Assembly: GCA_963735055.1 (NCBI GenBank)
Contig: CAVTJN010000007.1
Location: 62,001-126,000, forward strand
DNA length: 64,000 nucleotides
Origin: JBBITI01 sp963735055
GTDB lineage: Bacteria > Chloroflexota > Dehalococcoidia > Dehalococcoidales > UBA2162
Direction: 5' to 3'
Position numbers and translations under genes: made by a program. Numbering within the stretch: position 1 is the stretch's first letter; every line of letters starts with the position of its first letter. The notes below the pieces were generated by a model. The model was given only the letters and a program-made list of their open reading frames with translations, searched no databases and was not told the DNA's origin. Shown one piece after another: positions 11,139 through 20,933 of this stretch.

Positions 11139-12903
11139 CTAGAAAGATTGGTGTTCGGTGCGGGCGATGATCTCATCCTGCAGCGCATCGCTGAGGTCGA
11201 CAAAATAGTCCGAATAGCCTGCCACGCGCACGATCAAGTCGCGGTACAGGTCGGGAGCTCTGCTTGGCTTTGCGCAGGGTGGCGGCATCGACGACGTTGA
11301 ATTGGATATGATGGCCATCCAACTTGAAGTAGGTGCGCACCAATTGCACCAGGTGGTCAATGCCGTCGTCATCTTTGAGCAATTGCGGGGTGAGTTTCTG
11401 GTTGAGCAGCGTGCCGCCGGTGCGCACGTGATCCATTTTGGATAGCGATTTGATCACCGCGGTTGGACCGCAGCGGTCAGCCCCCTGCACGGGTGAAACT
11501 CCCTCGCTGACCGGCGTGCCCGCCCGGCGGCCGTCAGGTGTCGCGCCGGTGACCGACCCAAAATAGACGTGGCAGGTGGTGGGCAGCAAGTTGATGTGAT
11601 ACTCACCTCCGCGCGTGTTTGGCCGGCCGTCGACGGCGTTGAAATAGGCTTCAAAGACGCGCTGCATCAGTTGGTCGGCGGCATCATCATCATTGCCGAA
11701 ACGCGGGGTGCGGTTGAGCAGCGCTTTCTGCAGGCGTTCATGGCCTATGAAGTCATCCCGCAGTGCCGCGAGCATTTCGGCCATCGGGATGTCCTGCTTC
11801 TCATACACGTGGCATTGGATCGCGGAAAAACAATCGGTGATCGTGCCCACCCCTACGCCCTGGATATAACTGGTGTTGTAGCGCGCGCCGCCATCGTGGT
11901 AATCTTTCCCGCGCGTGATGCAGTCGTCGATGAGCAGAGACAGGAAAGGCGCGGGCATGTAGGTGGCGTATAAGCGCTCGATGACGTTGTTCCCACGGAT
12001 TTTGATATCGACAAAGTGGTTGAGCTGGCGTGTGAAAGCCGAAAACAACGCCTCAAAACTGCTGTAGGCGCCTGGCTCGCCCGTCTCCAGCCCGATGCGC
12101 TTGCCTGTGCGCGGGTCAACACCGTTATTCAGGGTGATTTCGAGCACCTTGGGGATGTTAAAGTAGCCGGTCAGGTTGTAGTTTTCGTGGCCGAAGACTC
12201 CCACTTCGACGCAGCCCGAAGACCCGCCCAAACGCGCGTCTGCCATCGTTTTCCCCTGCCGCACCAGTTCCTGGACGATCAGGTCGGCATTGAAAAGGGA
12301 GGGCTGTCCGTAACCGGTGCGGATGATCCTGGCGGCGCGCTGGATCAGGCGGACGGGGTTCTTTTTGCTCACCTGGACGGATGCGCTTGGCTGCAGCAAG
12401 CGCAGCTCTTCGACCACATCCAGCAGCAGGTAGGTGACTTCGTTGACCGCGTCCGAGCCATCCGGCAGGATTCCACCCAGGTTGATCTGGGCGAAATCGG
12501 TGTAAGTGCCGGATTCGGCCGCGGTTACTCCCACCTTGGGTGGGGCAGGCTGGTTGTTGAATTTGATCCAGAAACACTGCAGAAGTTCCCGGGCAAACTC
12601 TTGGGTGAGCGTCCCGTTTTCCAATCCGGTTTTGTAAAAGGGATAGAGATGATGGTCGAGATGCCCTGGACAGAACGAATCCCAGGTGTTGAGTTCGGTG
12701 GTTACTCCCAGGTGGACAAACCAGTAATACTGCAAGGCTTCCCACAGGTCGCGGGGGGCATGCGCGGGCACATGCTCGCAGACCGCGGCGATGCGCTCCA
12801 ACTCCAACTTGCGCCGGGCGTCGCTTTCCTGGCCGGCCAATTCTCGGGCCAGTGCGGCATGGCGGCTCGCAAACCGGATGATGGCCCCCGCGCTGACGCG
12901 CAT
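11139..12903 (-). CDS. Glycyl-radical enzyme (PFL family), N-terminally incomplete
   Basis: The catalytic Cys lies in SSGCVEVG: the Cys-Val-Glu signature is typical of glycyl-radical dehydratases/lyases (glycerol, propanediol and choline-lyase type), where the Glu acts as base. The radical glycine is in IVRVAGYSDYF near the C-terminus; an indel near 11265 must be crossed to read it. About 588 residues are present against 780-850 in the family. Reading upstream of the ATG, the frame still encodes family-like sequence (WALAGLDFLNDPSAYS) and then meets a stop near 13010, so roughly 190 N-terminal residues are missing. No radical-SAM activase gene is adjacent. Likely an anaerobic C-O or C-N cleaving enzyme; substrate not assignable. 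Confidence 0.75.
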
Positions 12904-13222
12904 GGCTTTCAGTTCTTCTTGCCGGCTGTAGGCGGATGGATCGTTGAGAAAATCCAGGCCGGCCAGCGCCCAGCCGCCACCATCCCCACAGGCTCGACCA
13001 GCACGCTATGGGTTCCCCTGGTCGGCCTGAATGAGACGATAAAGTGCTAAGATTCGTGTACCGAAAAGGACTTAGTATTGATCAGGTTGCTCCCGCGAAG
13101 ATCGAGAGCGAGGACTGAACAGGGTAACTCGAGGTGTACCGCGAAGCAGCCCGCAATGCCGGCGAATGGCTGGAACGGGAATGCCCTGTCACACAGGGGA
13201 GAGAACGATGAGCAGTCCCGGA
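12904..13222. other. Junction region without a complete gene
   Basis: Positions 12904 to about 13010 still encode the truncated glycyl-radical enzyme in frame. Beyond this the homology stops abruptly. From 13010 to 13222 I see no convincing gene, only a short inverted pair around 13183-13198 (CCCTGT/ACAGGG). It separates the saccharolytic block from a region of different gene content and may be an assembly junction or a recombination scar. Confidence 0.35.
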
Positions 13223-14116
13223 TCAGGATTTTTGTCGCCGCAACACAAGGGCATTGACGTCCGCCCGCTTGAACCTGCGGTCTCCTCTGGACCCGATTCG
13301 TGACATCCGCAAAATACCGACTTCGCCCCAGCGTGCTATTGTGGTGTCAGTAACGCCCAGAAGCAAAGCTGCATCACCGGTGCTCAGCAGGTCATTTGGC
13401 AGCATGGCACGTCGCTTCTGGCCCGCGGGCTGCTTTGCAGTAACGAGTTGCCTTGCTCGCTCACGCGTGATACCCATCAGTCGCCCGATGGAAGCGTATC
13501 CAGCACCACGTATCGAAAGACGCGTGCGACAATGGGAAGAGTTCGGGATAAGCTCCCACTTGCTCCGACGCTGGCAGAGCGTATGGGAGTGGCTGTCGAC
13601 GACGTCCACCAGTTCGGCCGTCTCCAATCGCCCCAGGTCGAAGCAGGACATCGTGGTTATGCTCAGCCGGCGAACAAGACGTTTCACAACCAGTTCGTAG
13701 GTAATGAAATTGGCCCATTCGGTGGCTGTCATTGAGGACACGTTCTGACCGAACCGCATGCGGGCGAACCCATTCTGGCCAGACGAGTAACTCTTCTCAC
13801 ACAGAACTCTTAACCATTCGAACAAATCGAACGGTGCCCCTTTGCTGTGCCAGTATTCAGGGCCAGCTATTATCAGTTGCCCTCTGTCGACATAGCTGCC
13901 CAGGTCGCCGACCGCCTGTTCCAAGCCTCGGGTTGCCATCTCCACGGTCATGGGCTCCGTTGCGACCCACAAGCAGAACTCATTCAGCTCCAGCCCCCTA
14001 TGGAAATACTGGACCAGAGTGTCGACAGCATCATTTGCGTCGTGAAAGAGTTGTGCGACGTGGTATCCTGGACCAATGCTGCCGACAGCCTCTATACTGA
14101 ATGGCACCGTACACAC
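13223..14116 (-). CDS. MEDS-domain sensor with MerR-like DNA-binding domain (DcmR type)
   Basis: The N-terminal ~190 residues match the MEDS (methanogen/methylotroph DcmR sensory) pattern: GYHVAQLFHDANDAVDTLVQYFHRGL, then NEFCLWVATEP, RGQLIIAGPEYWHSKG and a FARMRFGQNVSSMTATEWANFITYE-like helix pair. The C-terminal 70 residues (LLSTGDAALLLGVTDTTIARWGEVG, then RRFKRADVNALVLRR) form an excisionase/MerR-type helix-turn-helix. DcmR represses dichloromethane dehalogenase genes; the ligand here is unknown. Between the two lies a second HTH-like segment (SIGRLMGITRERARQLV). GTG starts at 14116 or 14107 are possible; the latter has better spacing from GAGGGGAGG. Confidence 0.7.
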   Translation of the reverse strand: MCTVPFSIEAVGSIGPGYHVAQLFHDANDAVDTLVQYFHRGLELNEFCLWVATEPMTVEMATRGLEQAVGDLGSYVDRGQLIIAGPEYWHSKGAPFDLFEWLRVLCEKSYSSGQNGFARMRFGQNVSSMTATEWANFITYELVVKRLVRRLSITTMSCFDLGRLETAELVDVVDSHSHTLCQRRSKWELIPNSSHCRTRLSIRGAGYASIGRLMGITRERARQLVTAKQPAGQKRRAMLPNDLLSTGDAALLLGVTDTTIARWGEVGILRMSRIGSRGDRRFKRADVNALVLRRQKS

Positions 14117-14344
14117 CTCCCCTCACATTGCGAGTTGCGATTCGAGAACTCCACCCGAGAATATAGCGTCATCCTGTTTCGTTGTCAACGGCTACGCGCA
14201 CAATAGCCCGTCTTACAGAATTGGGGTTACATTAGTAGTGGGAGTAAGGTACGGCCGGAGGTCTTCGCCGCCAATAGAACACAGTACCTTCCTGCCGGCG
14301 TTCGCCATCGGTTACAATGGAATTATCCTGCAGGTGGAAGTAAG
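14117..14344. promoter_or_regulatory. Divergent regulatory gap
   Basis: It separates the divergent MEDS regulator and the winged-helix gene. AT content is higher around 14150-14240, and promoters for both genes are expected. A repeated 'GTAAGG' element occurs near 14244 and 14339. No gene seen. Confidence 0.3.
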
Positions 14345-14362
14345 GTGGGGGAGGGACATGCC

Positions 14363-14740
14363 TTGTTGCCGCATGACGGTCGCCGCTCCAATATTCAGCT
14401 CATCAGTGAGATACTGAGCCTCCTCCGGCTGGGGGAGGTGGGGAAGACCGAGGTAATGTACGCGGTCAGGCTGAGTCACTATCAGACCCAGAAGTATGTG
14501 GCCCGGCTGGTGCAGATCGGCCTGGTCGATCAGACGGCGGCCGAAGGCCGCTCGCCTTCGTATCGTATCACCGCCAAGGGGTTGGACCTGCTGGGACGTA
14601 TCGAACAGATGCAGGAGATGCTGCAAGCCCAGGAGATTCCGGCGATCATTGATGCCCCGGAGTTGAAGGTTGACGAGGCTCCGTACAGCCGGATGCTGAA
14701 ACGCATCCGAGACGCCATCAAGCACCGACAGGACGACTGA
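14363..14740 (+). CDS. Winged-helix transcriptional regulator (archaeal-type, small)
   Basis: About 125 residues. A TTG at 14363 lies eight bases behind GGGGGAGGG; an upstream in-frame GTG at 14345 is the alternative. The sequence has the compact winged-helix layout of small archaeal-style regulators: IQLISEILSLLRLGEVGKTEVMYAVRLS, then the recognition region YQTQKYVARLVQIGLVD and wing SPSYRITAKGLDLLGRIEQM, followed by a helical tail. These proteins bind DNA as dimers. No adjacent target is obvious; autoregulation through the upstream gap is possible but inferred. Confidence 0.6.
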   Translation: MLPHDGRRSNIQLISEILSLLRLGEVGKTEVMYAVRLSHYQTQKYVARLVQIGLVDQTAAEGRSPSYRITAKGLDLLGRIEQMQEMLQAQEIPAIIDAPELKVDEAPYSRMLKRIRDAIKHRQDD

Positions 14741-14896
14741 GAGCCTTGACCGGCGGGTACCTGGTCATACGAGTGGTCCGTACACTCCCCCAATGGCCAG
14801 ACGCCAATCCCTCCCAACGCATGGCGCAGGCCGACTAAGCCTGCGGTATAGTCGAACTATACCGGGCACGGGAGCCCGCCGCCAGGGAGGTAACCG

Positions 14897-15088
14897 ATGG
14901 ACGCGACCAACACTATTGTCTGCATGGTAAGGGGACACGCCTTCCGCAAGATCACTCACCAGGGGTCAGCCTACCGGTACTGTCTGAATTGCGGGCGGCT
15001 TGTATGGCGGCACAGTCACCTGAACCGGGCTCGCCGCGGCGCCCCGGCCGCCGTCCTTGGGGATGCCGTGGCCGAGCCGGCCCTATGA
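14897..15088 (+). CDS. Small CxxC protein of unknown function
   Basis: 63 residues behind a good ribosome site (GGGAGGTAACCG). The central part HAFRKITHQGSAYRYCLNC contains a single CxxC followed by GRLVW, suggesting a half zinc knuckle; another Cys near the N-terminus (TIVCMVRGH) may complete the metal site. The Arg-rich C-terminus is low-complexity. No family recognised. Confidence 0.4.
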   Translation: MDATNTIVCMVRGHAFRKITHQGSAYRYCLNCGRLVWRHSHLNRARRGAPAAVLGDAVAEPAL

Positions 15089-15129
15089 CGTTAGAATAGG
15101 TAAGTGAAGCATCCTGAAAGGAGAAATTG

Positions 15130-15444
15130 ATGAGATTCAGACTACGCCTGCTAGCACTCGCCGCGGCACTGACCGTGCCGGCGGTGGCGCTTGGCTCGTG
15201 CATGCCTGCCCCGTGGGATTTCCCCCAATGGTCCAGTCCGGGCTTCACTAGCTTTGGATTCTTCGGCTTTCCCTTCGCCATACTGGGGATCGCCGTGTAC
15301 TTCCTGCCGACGATTATCGGCGCGGTGAGACACGCCAAGAGCATCGTGGGGATCATCCTGGTGAACATCTTTGCCGGCTGGACCGGTGTCGGCTGGATAA
15401 TCGCCCTGATCTGGTCACTGGTGGGGGTGGCCGAGAAGAAGTAA
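15130..15444 (+). CDS. Superinfection-immunity-like membrane protein
   Basis: The start is ATG 15130 after AAAGGAGA. A Sec-type hydrophobic N-terminus (LLALAAALTVPAVAL) is followed by two membrane helices and the motif YFLPTIIGAVRHAK...VNIFAGWTGVGWIIALIWSL. That motif (LPTIIA-x-RH plus N-x2-xGWT-x2-GWxxALxW) is characteristic of the superinfection-immunity family originally seen in phage T4 Imm. In bacteria the role is not established. About 104 residues, slightly long because of the leader. Confidence 0.75.
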   Translation: MRFRLRLLALAAALTVPAVALGSCMPAPWDFPQWSSPGFTSFGFFGFPFAILGIAVYFLPTIIGAVRHAKSIVGIILVNIFAGWTGVGWIIALIWSLVGVAEKK

Positions 15445-15801
15445 TCGAGGAGCATCCCCCTTTTTCCCCCTTCGTGCCAGGAAGGGGGAATTCCATAGGG
15501 GGTCTCTGCGGAAGGGGGGGACGCGGGACGCTGGATTCCCTCAAGGACTACGTGCGTGTCAGACTCTGGATTCCCACTTTCGTGAGAATGACGAGGGAAC
15601 TGCGAATGACGAAGAACGTTGGGGTGACAGTGCAATTCGCGCCCCTTCGTCGTTCCGGACTTGATCCGCCTTGTCCTCGCGGCTCAACCTCCAGGGAATC
15701 CACAAAGGGGCGGGACGTGGATGGCCTGGTCTCCGTAAGGTCTCCGGAGCGAGGAAGACGACCACCTGCGGGAAGAAGGACAACCACAGGGGGTCCCCCG
15801 A
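15445..15801. repeat. Intergenic repeat block (dRS3-like inverted repeats)
   Basis: Contains a G/C-rich hairpin TTCCCCCTT/AAGGGGGAA (15464-15490) and an ATTCCC-N8-GAGAAT inverted repeat (around 15569), the hallmark of the dispersed repeats that give 'SFSRKWESR'-like false peptides. The segment at about 15731-15790, with GTCTCCGGAG and GACGACCACCTGCGGGAAGA, recurs at about 30530-30580 beside the first two selenoprotein paralogs. No gene seen. Confidence 0.6.
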
Positions 15802-18238
15802 TCAGGTCGAGGGCAGGCAAGCCCGACCATGACGATGGGAGCGGGCGGGGCCACCCCGGTCCCCGCTGGTGAACCTGACCAACTCGGCGAATTCGTTTAT
15901 CTTGGTGGAGTTGTTGGTCTCCAGGAATCCGTCATAGGTCAGGCTGATCCACGGCTTATGGTGCAACTCGCTGAACTTCTCCGACATGGCGGCCACGATG
16001 CCCCCGGGCATGCAGCCGTGGGGCATGACCGATATCACGCCGGCAAATTCCCGGTTTTCCAGCCAGTCGATGCCGCTGCCGATACTCAGGACCGCTTCAC
16101 TGCCGCAGCGCGACGAGAGAAACTCGGCGGACTTGCCCAGGATGGCGACCGTTGAAGGCTCCTTTTCGGGAACCACATCACGGTAGTTGCGGGCGATCGA
16201 GTGCTCATCCAGTTCCTGGACCTGCTTCCGGAGGTAGCTCTTTATGATCCGGGTCATGTTCCGGTCCTTGACAGCATCTTCGAGATTCCGGTGGGAAGTG
16301 TACTTCAGCCACTCCCCGACGGGTGAGACCACTACCTCGAGGCCGGCCTTCTCACAGTTCTTCACCAGGTCGCTATTGCTGAACCGGTTGGAGCGCAGGT
16401 AGATCTCGCCGTTGATACCGACCAGAGGCCGGCGCGGCCACCGGGATCGATCAGTGCCTTGAATGCGGCAGCAGCCTCTTTCAGGACGGGCTTGAATTCC
16501 TTCTTCCGGCGCATCCGACCGGCGATCTCTTTCAGATAGTGGTCAAAAAGCCGGTCCGCCGAACCCGTTTCCCGTTCGTAGGGCCGGATCCGCCACAGCA
16601 GTTTCTGCAGGTAGTCCACGGCCACGATGGCCTTCCAGGCCAGCCGCTCAAATCCGGCCCCGAGGCCGATGTCGCGGTAGGCGTTGTTGGAGACGGTAGT
16701 GCGGATGGGAAGGTCGAAGCCCAGGTCTTTGAGGACACGGGTCTGCTCGATGGCGTACTTGCCCAGCCGGCAGGGCCCGAACGAGCCCGACATGAAGCCT
16801 TCCACGTTCTTGATGCCGTGCCCGTTCTCCTCATAGAATCGCAAGAAATCGCCCAGGGTCACGCGGTAGGGCAGGCACTCGGTCCCGGAGGTCACCGGAT
16901 TGCTGTAGAGGATGTTCCGCTCGTCCGGCTCGGGCAAAGAGATCGCTTCGACGCCGAAGGCCTGCATGGCGGCGGCAATCACATCGGCGTGGGGGGCCAT
17001 GCGCGGGATGAGCAGGGTCTTGCCGGTGCTGATGAGGGCGGTGGCGCCGCGATAGATGTCCTTTGATCTTCCTCTGGCCGCCTTGTCGGAGACCGCAAAA
17101 CCCTCGATGGTATCGACAAAGGCTTCCAGACGGGTGACTATGCCCGCCTCAGCGGCGTGTTCGTCGATCTCCAGTTGCCCCAGCGGCTTGCTGCCCATGA
17201 TATCTTCCAGCTTCTTTCAAGATGAAGGAGTTGGGACCACAGCCGAAGTTGGTCAGGGCCAGTCCGTACAACTGCGGATCGCGCGACGACGATGTCGGCC
17301 CCGGCAATGAAACGGCTCTCGTAGGACCAGTAGGGCCGGTCGGAGAAATCCCGGGGATTGACGGAGGCGAGCGGCAGAAAGTCCAGCGGCACGGGGACGA
17401 CGCCCAGTTGGGCCAGCTTCTCGGCGATGCCCAGATTGGCTCCGGAGTCCTGCGACATGTAGGACCGGGAGAAAAGCACCACGCCCAGCCGGCGGTCGGT
17501 GCGCAGCTGCTGCAGCGCCCTTTCGCCGGCTTCTGCCCGGTCACGTTCGAACCGCTCCTGGGATGCCAGTCCCGCCAGCGCCGACTTCCTTCCCGAAGCC
17601 CGGCTGAAGCCCAACTTGACGGCCACATCCGACAGATTCTTAATGACATCCTCGTTACCCCGGCTGAAGTCAAGCACGGGGATCAGCATCTTCTTCTCCA
17701 GTCCGAGCACCTGGCGCACGATGAAGGGCGAGGCCTGGACCAGCGGACAGGCGTACTTCTGGTTCTCGTCCCCATCCTTTTCGCCCAGACGGATGGCGCA
17801 GGGAAAGAGAATGTAGTCGGCGTCGCTGAGGGCGGCGACGTGGCCGTGCAGGAGTTTGACGGGGAAACAGCTATCGGTGTAGGCGATCTCGGCGGACCGC
17901 TCCATGATTTCCTTGTTGGTCTTGCCGGAAAGGACCACCCGGACACCCAGCGCATTCAGGAAACCGATGAGGAGCGGTGCGTAGTCATAGACCAGCAGCG
18001 CCCGGGGAATGCCGACCCGGGGTCCATTTCCGGACGACTCATCGTACTCGCGGAAAAGCAGCTTCTCTCGCTCATCGAAGAAGGTCTCTTTTCTGGCCTG
18101 ATTGAGCGTGCTGTCGTACTTATCGCAGCGGCTGCCGTAGAAGGTCGGCTTCTCGCCGGGGACCTTCATCTGGGTGATGGTGCAGTTGTTGTCGCATGCC
18201 TTGCAGGTGAAGGTGGACAGATTGCAGTCGGCCGTCAA
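15802..18238 (-). CDS. Acyl-CoA dehydratase activase, C-terminal half (DUF2229 and HgdB-like part), frameshifted
   Basis: Continuation of the protein that starts at 19981. First part: the FTCKACDNNC cysteine cluster, then the DUF2229 domain GPRVGIPRALLVYDYAPLLIGFL with YTDSCFPVKLLHGHV and FPCAIRL. After an indel near 17230 comes the HgdB-like region (LYGLALTNFGCGPNSFIL, then SFGPCRLGKYAIEQTRVL). After a second indel near 16420 the end reads SGSEAVLSIGSGIDWLE-like sequence and MPHGCMPGGIVAAMSEKF. Cysteines in NFGCGPNSF, GPCRLG and PHGCMPG are the usual cluster ligands of this family. The whole chain would be about 1,390 residues, the normal size of the giant fused activase family. Confidence 0.7.
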
Positions 18239-19981
18239 TCACGTTCGCGAATCCCTTGAATTTCGAGACTGCGCCCGCCGGTAGCTTCCCTGGCCAGCAG
18301 GGCCGCCCCGATGGCGCCGCTGACTTCCCGGTGCTCGGCGACGAGCAGGCTCTTCCCCGGGCAGCTGCTGTTCGAAAGCGGAGACGACCGCCTGGTTGTA
18401 GAAGACTGCGCCGGTCAGGATGATCTTCTTGCCCAGCTTGCGGGTGCCGACCACTTTGGAGAGATAGTTCCTGGCGATGGAGTTGGCCAGGCTGGCGGTG
18501 ATCACTCCCGAGCGACGCCTTCCTGCTGCGCCGAGGGGACGGCCTGTCCCATGAAGGCGGCGCAGCGGGTGCCCAGGTCGATGGTGTAGGGCGCGCTGAG
18601 CGCCAGGTCGGCGAACTCTCCATCCTTTACGGAAATACCCAGCATCTCGGCCATTTCGTCGATGAAGCTGCCCGTGCCGGCGGCACAGGCCTTGTTCATC
18701 TGGTAGTCCACCACTACGCCGTTGCGCTTGATGACCAGCTTGGAGTCCTGGCCGCCGATTTCGATGATATCGGCGTCCGGGTCCATGAGCATGGCGGCCC
18801 GGGTCTGGGCGGTGATCTCGTTCTTGATCAGGTCGGCCCCGATCAGACTGCCGATCAGGTAGCGTCCGGAGCCGGTCACCCCCACGCCCCGGATATCGAC
18901 CATGGCTCGCGCCGTCGCGGAGGAGATTGGCGAAGACCTGCTTGACGGCATCCACCGGCCGTCCGGCGGTCATGAGATAGTTCTTGGCCAGGATCCGCTT
19001 CCCGGTCTCGTCCATGATCACGGCCTTGGTGCTGGTGGAACCGACGTCCACACCCAGATACCCGGGGACCGGCTCAGCTATCCTTTGATACAGGCCGTTG
19101 CCCGGCACCACAACATCCTGTAATCTCGGGAGTTCGTAATACCGCTGGGAGGCCACATCCTCCGGCAAAGAATCAAACACGGAATCGCCGGCGTGGCGGG
19201 ACAGCAACGCCAAACCGATGGCTTCCATGTTCAGATAGTGTTCCGGGACGATTACGGCAACCGGATGACCGTTGCGCGCCGACACCAGGGCGTTCATTGC
19301 CTTGGCGATCGCCCCGTTGGCGGCCACCCCGCCCACGAAATAGACCGGTTCATCGAAGGCGCCCTTCTTGAGCGAAGCGACCATGCGGGCGATGCTTTCG
19401 CAGAGGGCGTAGAGCATGGCTTCAACCGACACGCCCTTCTGCTGCAGATGGATGAGGTCGCTCTTGGCGAAGACGCTGCAGCGGGCGGCGATGCGGGGCG
19501 CCGTCCCCTCGAAGGCCAGGGCCAGGGTATCGAAATCTTCGATCCTGATGCCGAGGCGGTAGGCCTGCTGCTCCAGAAACCGGCCCGTTCCGGCGGCACA
19601 GAGCGGGTTCGAAGCCACCTTCCACGGCTTGTCCAGCCCATCATCCAGTTCGATCACCAGCGAGCTCTGCCCGCCGATTTGCACTATCGTCCGAGCGTCC
19701 GGATGCAGGTGAAGAAGTCCGGACGCGATGGCCAGGGAACTGCTGTATTCGGTCCACTTGAAGGCCGCCGGGACCATGGCCTTCCCGGTACCCGATACGC
19801 CGACGGACGTGACCGGCATGCCGCCACTATCCCGCCTGATGTCGGCAATCAGTGAGTTGACCGCTTCCCGGGGACTGGACGTGATTCGCTTCGACCCGAG
19901 TACATGGATTGTGCCGGATTCGTCGACCAGAGCGGTCTTCACGGCGGTGGAGCCTATGTCTGCGCCAAGGAAGTACTTCAT
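18239..19981 (-). CDS. Acyl-CoA dehydratase activase, N-terminal half (tandem BadF/BcrA ATPase domains), frameshifted
   Basis: ATP-dependent [4Fe-4S] activator that injects an electron into 2-hydroxyacyl-CoA or aryl-CoA dehydratase/reductase partners. First ASKHA domain: FLGADIGSTAVKTALVDE and VGVSGTGK, then NPLCAAGTGRFLEQQA with the cluster-ligand Cys. A second domain starts at YLGVDVGSTSTKAVIMDE. After an indel near 18930 it continues with IRGVGVTGSGRYLIGSLIG, IIEIGGQDSKL and NKACAAGTGSFIDEMAE. A further indel near 18510 restores the first frame (GVITASLANSIARNYL). The tandem arrangement and the continuing frame into the DUF2229/HgdB part mark the giant stand-alone form. No classical dehydratase subunit pair is adjacent, so the partner is unknown. 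Confidence 0.8.
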   Translation of the reverse strand: MKYFLGADIGSTAVKTALVDESGTIHVLGSKRITSSPREAVNSLIADIRRDSGGMPVTSVGVSGTGKAMVPAAFKWTEYSSSLAIASGLLHLHPDARTIVQIGGQSSLVIELDDGLDKPWKVASNPLCAAGTGRFLEQQAYRLGIRIEDFDTLALAFEGTAPRIAARCSVFAKSDLIHLQQKGVSVEAMLYALCESIARMVASLKKGAFDEPVYFVGGVAANGAIAKAMNALVSARNGHPVAVIVPEHYLNMEAIGLALLSRHAGDSVFDSLPEDVASQRYYELPRLQDVVVPGNGLYQRIAEPVPGYLGVDVGSTSTKAVIMDETGKRILAKNYLMTAGRPVDAVKQVFANLLRDGASHGRYPGRGGDRLRTLPDRQSDRGRPDQERDHRPDPGRHAHGPGRRYHRNRRPGLQAGHQAQRRSGGLPDEQGLCRRHGQLHRRNGRDAGYFRKGWRVRRPGAQRALHHRPGHPLRRLHGTGRPLGAAGRRRSGVITASLANSIARNYLSKVVGTRKLGKKIILTGAVFYNQAVVSAFEQQLPGEEPARRRAPGSQRRHRGGPAGQGSYRRAQSRNSRDSRT

Positions 19982-20038
19982 GGGATAAGCTCAATGGTAT
20001 CAGAATTCCCAGAAGCACTCAAAATAGACGCGCCGCGG

Positions 20039-20281
20039 TCAGTTGCGGCGCAGGTAGAATTGCATGTTGGTGATCAGAGCGTCTTCCCAGCGGTCACGAT
20101 CGGAGCCGGTGTCACGCAGCAGCGCATTCAGCAGAACGGACCCGGGCGCGGCAGGAATAGTGTCCCGCCTCATCTCCAGAGCGCCACCGCACTTGTCGCA
20201 GCGCCGTTCGTCCGGGTTGGCAAGCGCCCAGCCGTAGTAACTGGCGCCGCACGCGGGACAGACCCCTTTCATTCCGTTCAT
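20039..20281 (-). CDS. Small zinc-ribbon protein
   Basis: 80 residues from ATG 20281. Two CxxC knuckles (VCPACGASYYGWAL and RRCDKCGGALEMRR) form a zinc ribbon of the rubredoxin/rpoB-ribbon kind. The C-terminal half (RDRWEDALITNMQFYLRRN) is helical and lacks further Cys. Lies just downstream of the duplicated-domain protein on the same strand, possibly one operon. Function unknown; nucleic-acid or protein contacts are typical for such ribbons. Confidence 0.5.
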   Translation of the reverse strand: MNGMKGVCPACGASYYGWALANPDERRCDKCGGALEMRRDTIPAAPGSVLLNALLRDTGSDRDRWEDALITNMQFYLRRN

Positions 20282-20333
20282 TTCGGCAGCCGATCTCCCC
20301 GCCAACCTGTGGACCGCGCCAGTCTGTCCGGCT

Positions 20334-20933
20334 TCATGTATCGAAGCCTCTCAGTTCTCCGCCGTGCAGCCGGGTCTCTTCCCGGCAAGAAATGACCTCA
20401 CGCTTGTTAACGGCGACAAACGGCCGCGTCCCGTAGACCAGACTATCGCGCACCATAGTCACGTTGGTCAGGGGCAGGAACTGGGCATCGTCGTTCAGCA
20501 CATCATGAACGGTCTTATCAGGGTCGCAGTGGAGATCACCGATAAGGGTGTAGGTGCCGAGTTGAATGATCACGCGCACGGGCGTCTTTTTTCTAAACCA
20601 CCGTACCTGCCGAAGGCCGCTGCCGCCCGTCCGGCGGCCCACGTCGCCGTCGGATACGGTCAGCAGATCGATGACCGACTTCCTGATGTATTCCCGGGAT
20701 TCGACATCCCGCGGCTCACACTCTCCGGGCCGGGTGGATGGGACGAATTCAAGGAAGGTGCTTCTGGCTTCACCGTTGCTTGACGCCGAATCGTTAAGCA
20801 GGTCCGACAGCCGGGAGCCGGCCGGGCAGGTCAGTCTCCCGCAGAGCACGTCCGGACCGGCGTAGAGCTCGACGCTCACTTCGCCGCCGTTGCTCAGGCT
20901 CTCCACCAACGCTTTCAAGTTCAACTGTTCCAC
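20334..20933 (-). CDS. Hypothetical protein with internal duplication
   Basis: 199 residues from MEQLNLKALVESLSNGGEV. The two halves are similar: VSVELYAGPDVLCGRLTCP...RLSDLLND and VRVIIQLGTYTLIGDLHCD...TVHDVLNDD, each followed by a LEFVPSTRP- or LPLTNVTM-type strand and later a YGTRPFVAVNKREV ending. The pattern of short beta strands around a 'G-x-L-x-C' turn followed by an 'L-DLLND' helix implies two copies of a small beta-barrel-like fold. No signal peptide. Family not recognised by me. Confidence 0.5.
   Translation of the reverse strand: MEQLNLKALVESLSNGGEVSVELYAGPDVLCGRLTCPAGSRLSDLLNDSASSNGEARSTFLEFVPSTRPGECEPRDVESREYIRKSVIDLLTVSDGDVGRRTGGSGLRQVRWFRKKTPVRVIIQLGTYTLIGDLHCDPDKTVHDVLNDDAQFLPLTNVTMVRDSLVYGTRPFVAVNKREVISCREETRLHGGELRGFDT

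Noticed and set aside
12016..13050. A 344-residue plus-strand frame opposite the glycyl-radical enzyme
   Set aside because: Antisense to conserved catalytic sequence. No ribosome site or family motif.
13051..13222. A riboswitch or structured RNA in the junction region
   Set aside because: I could not find a conserved core of any known riboswitch class; only short inverted pairs are present.
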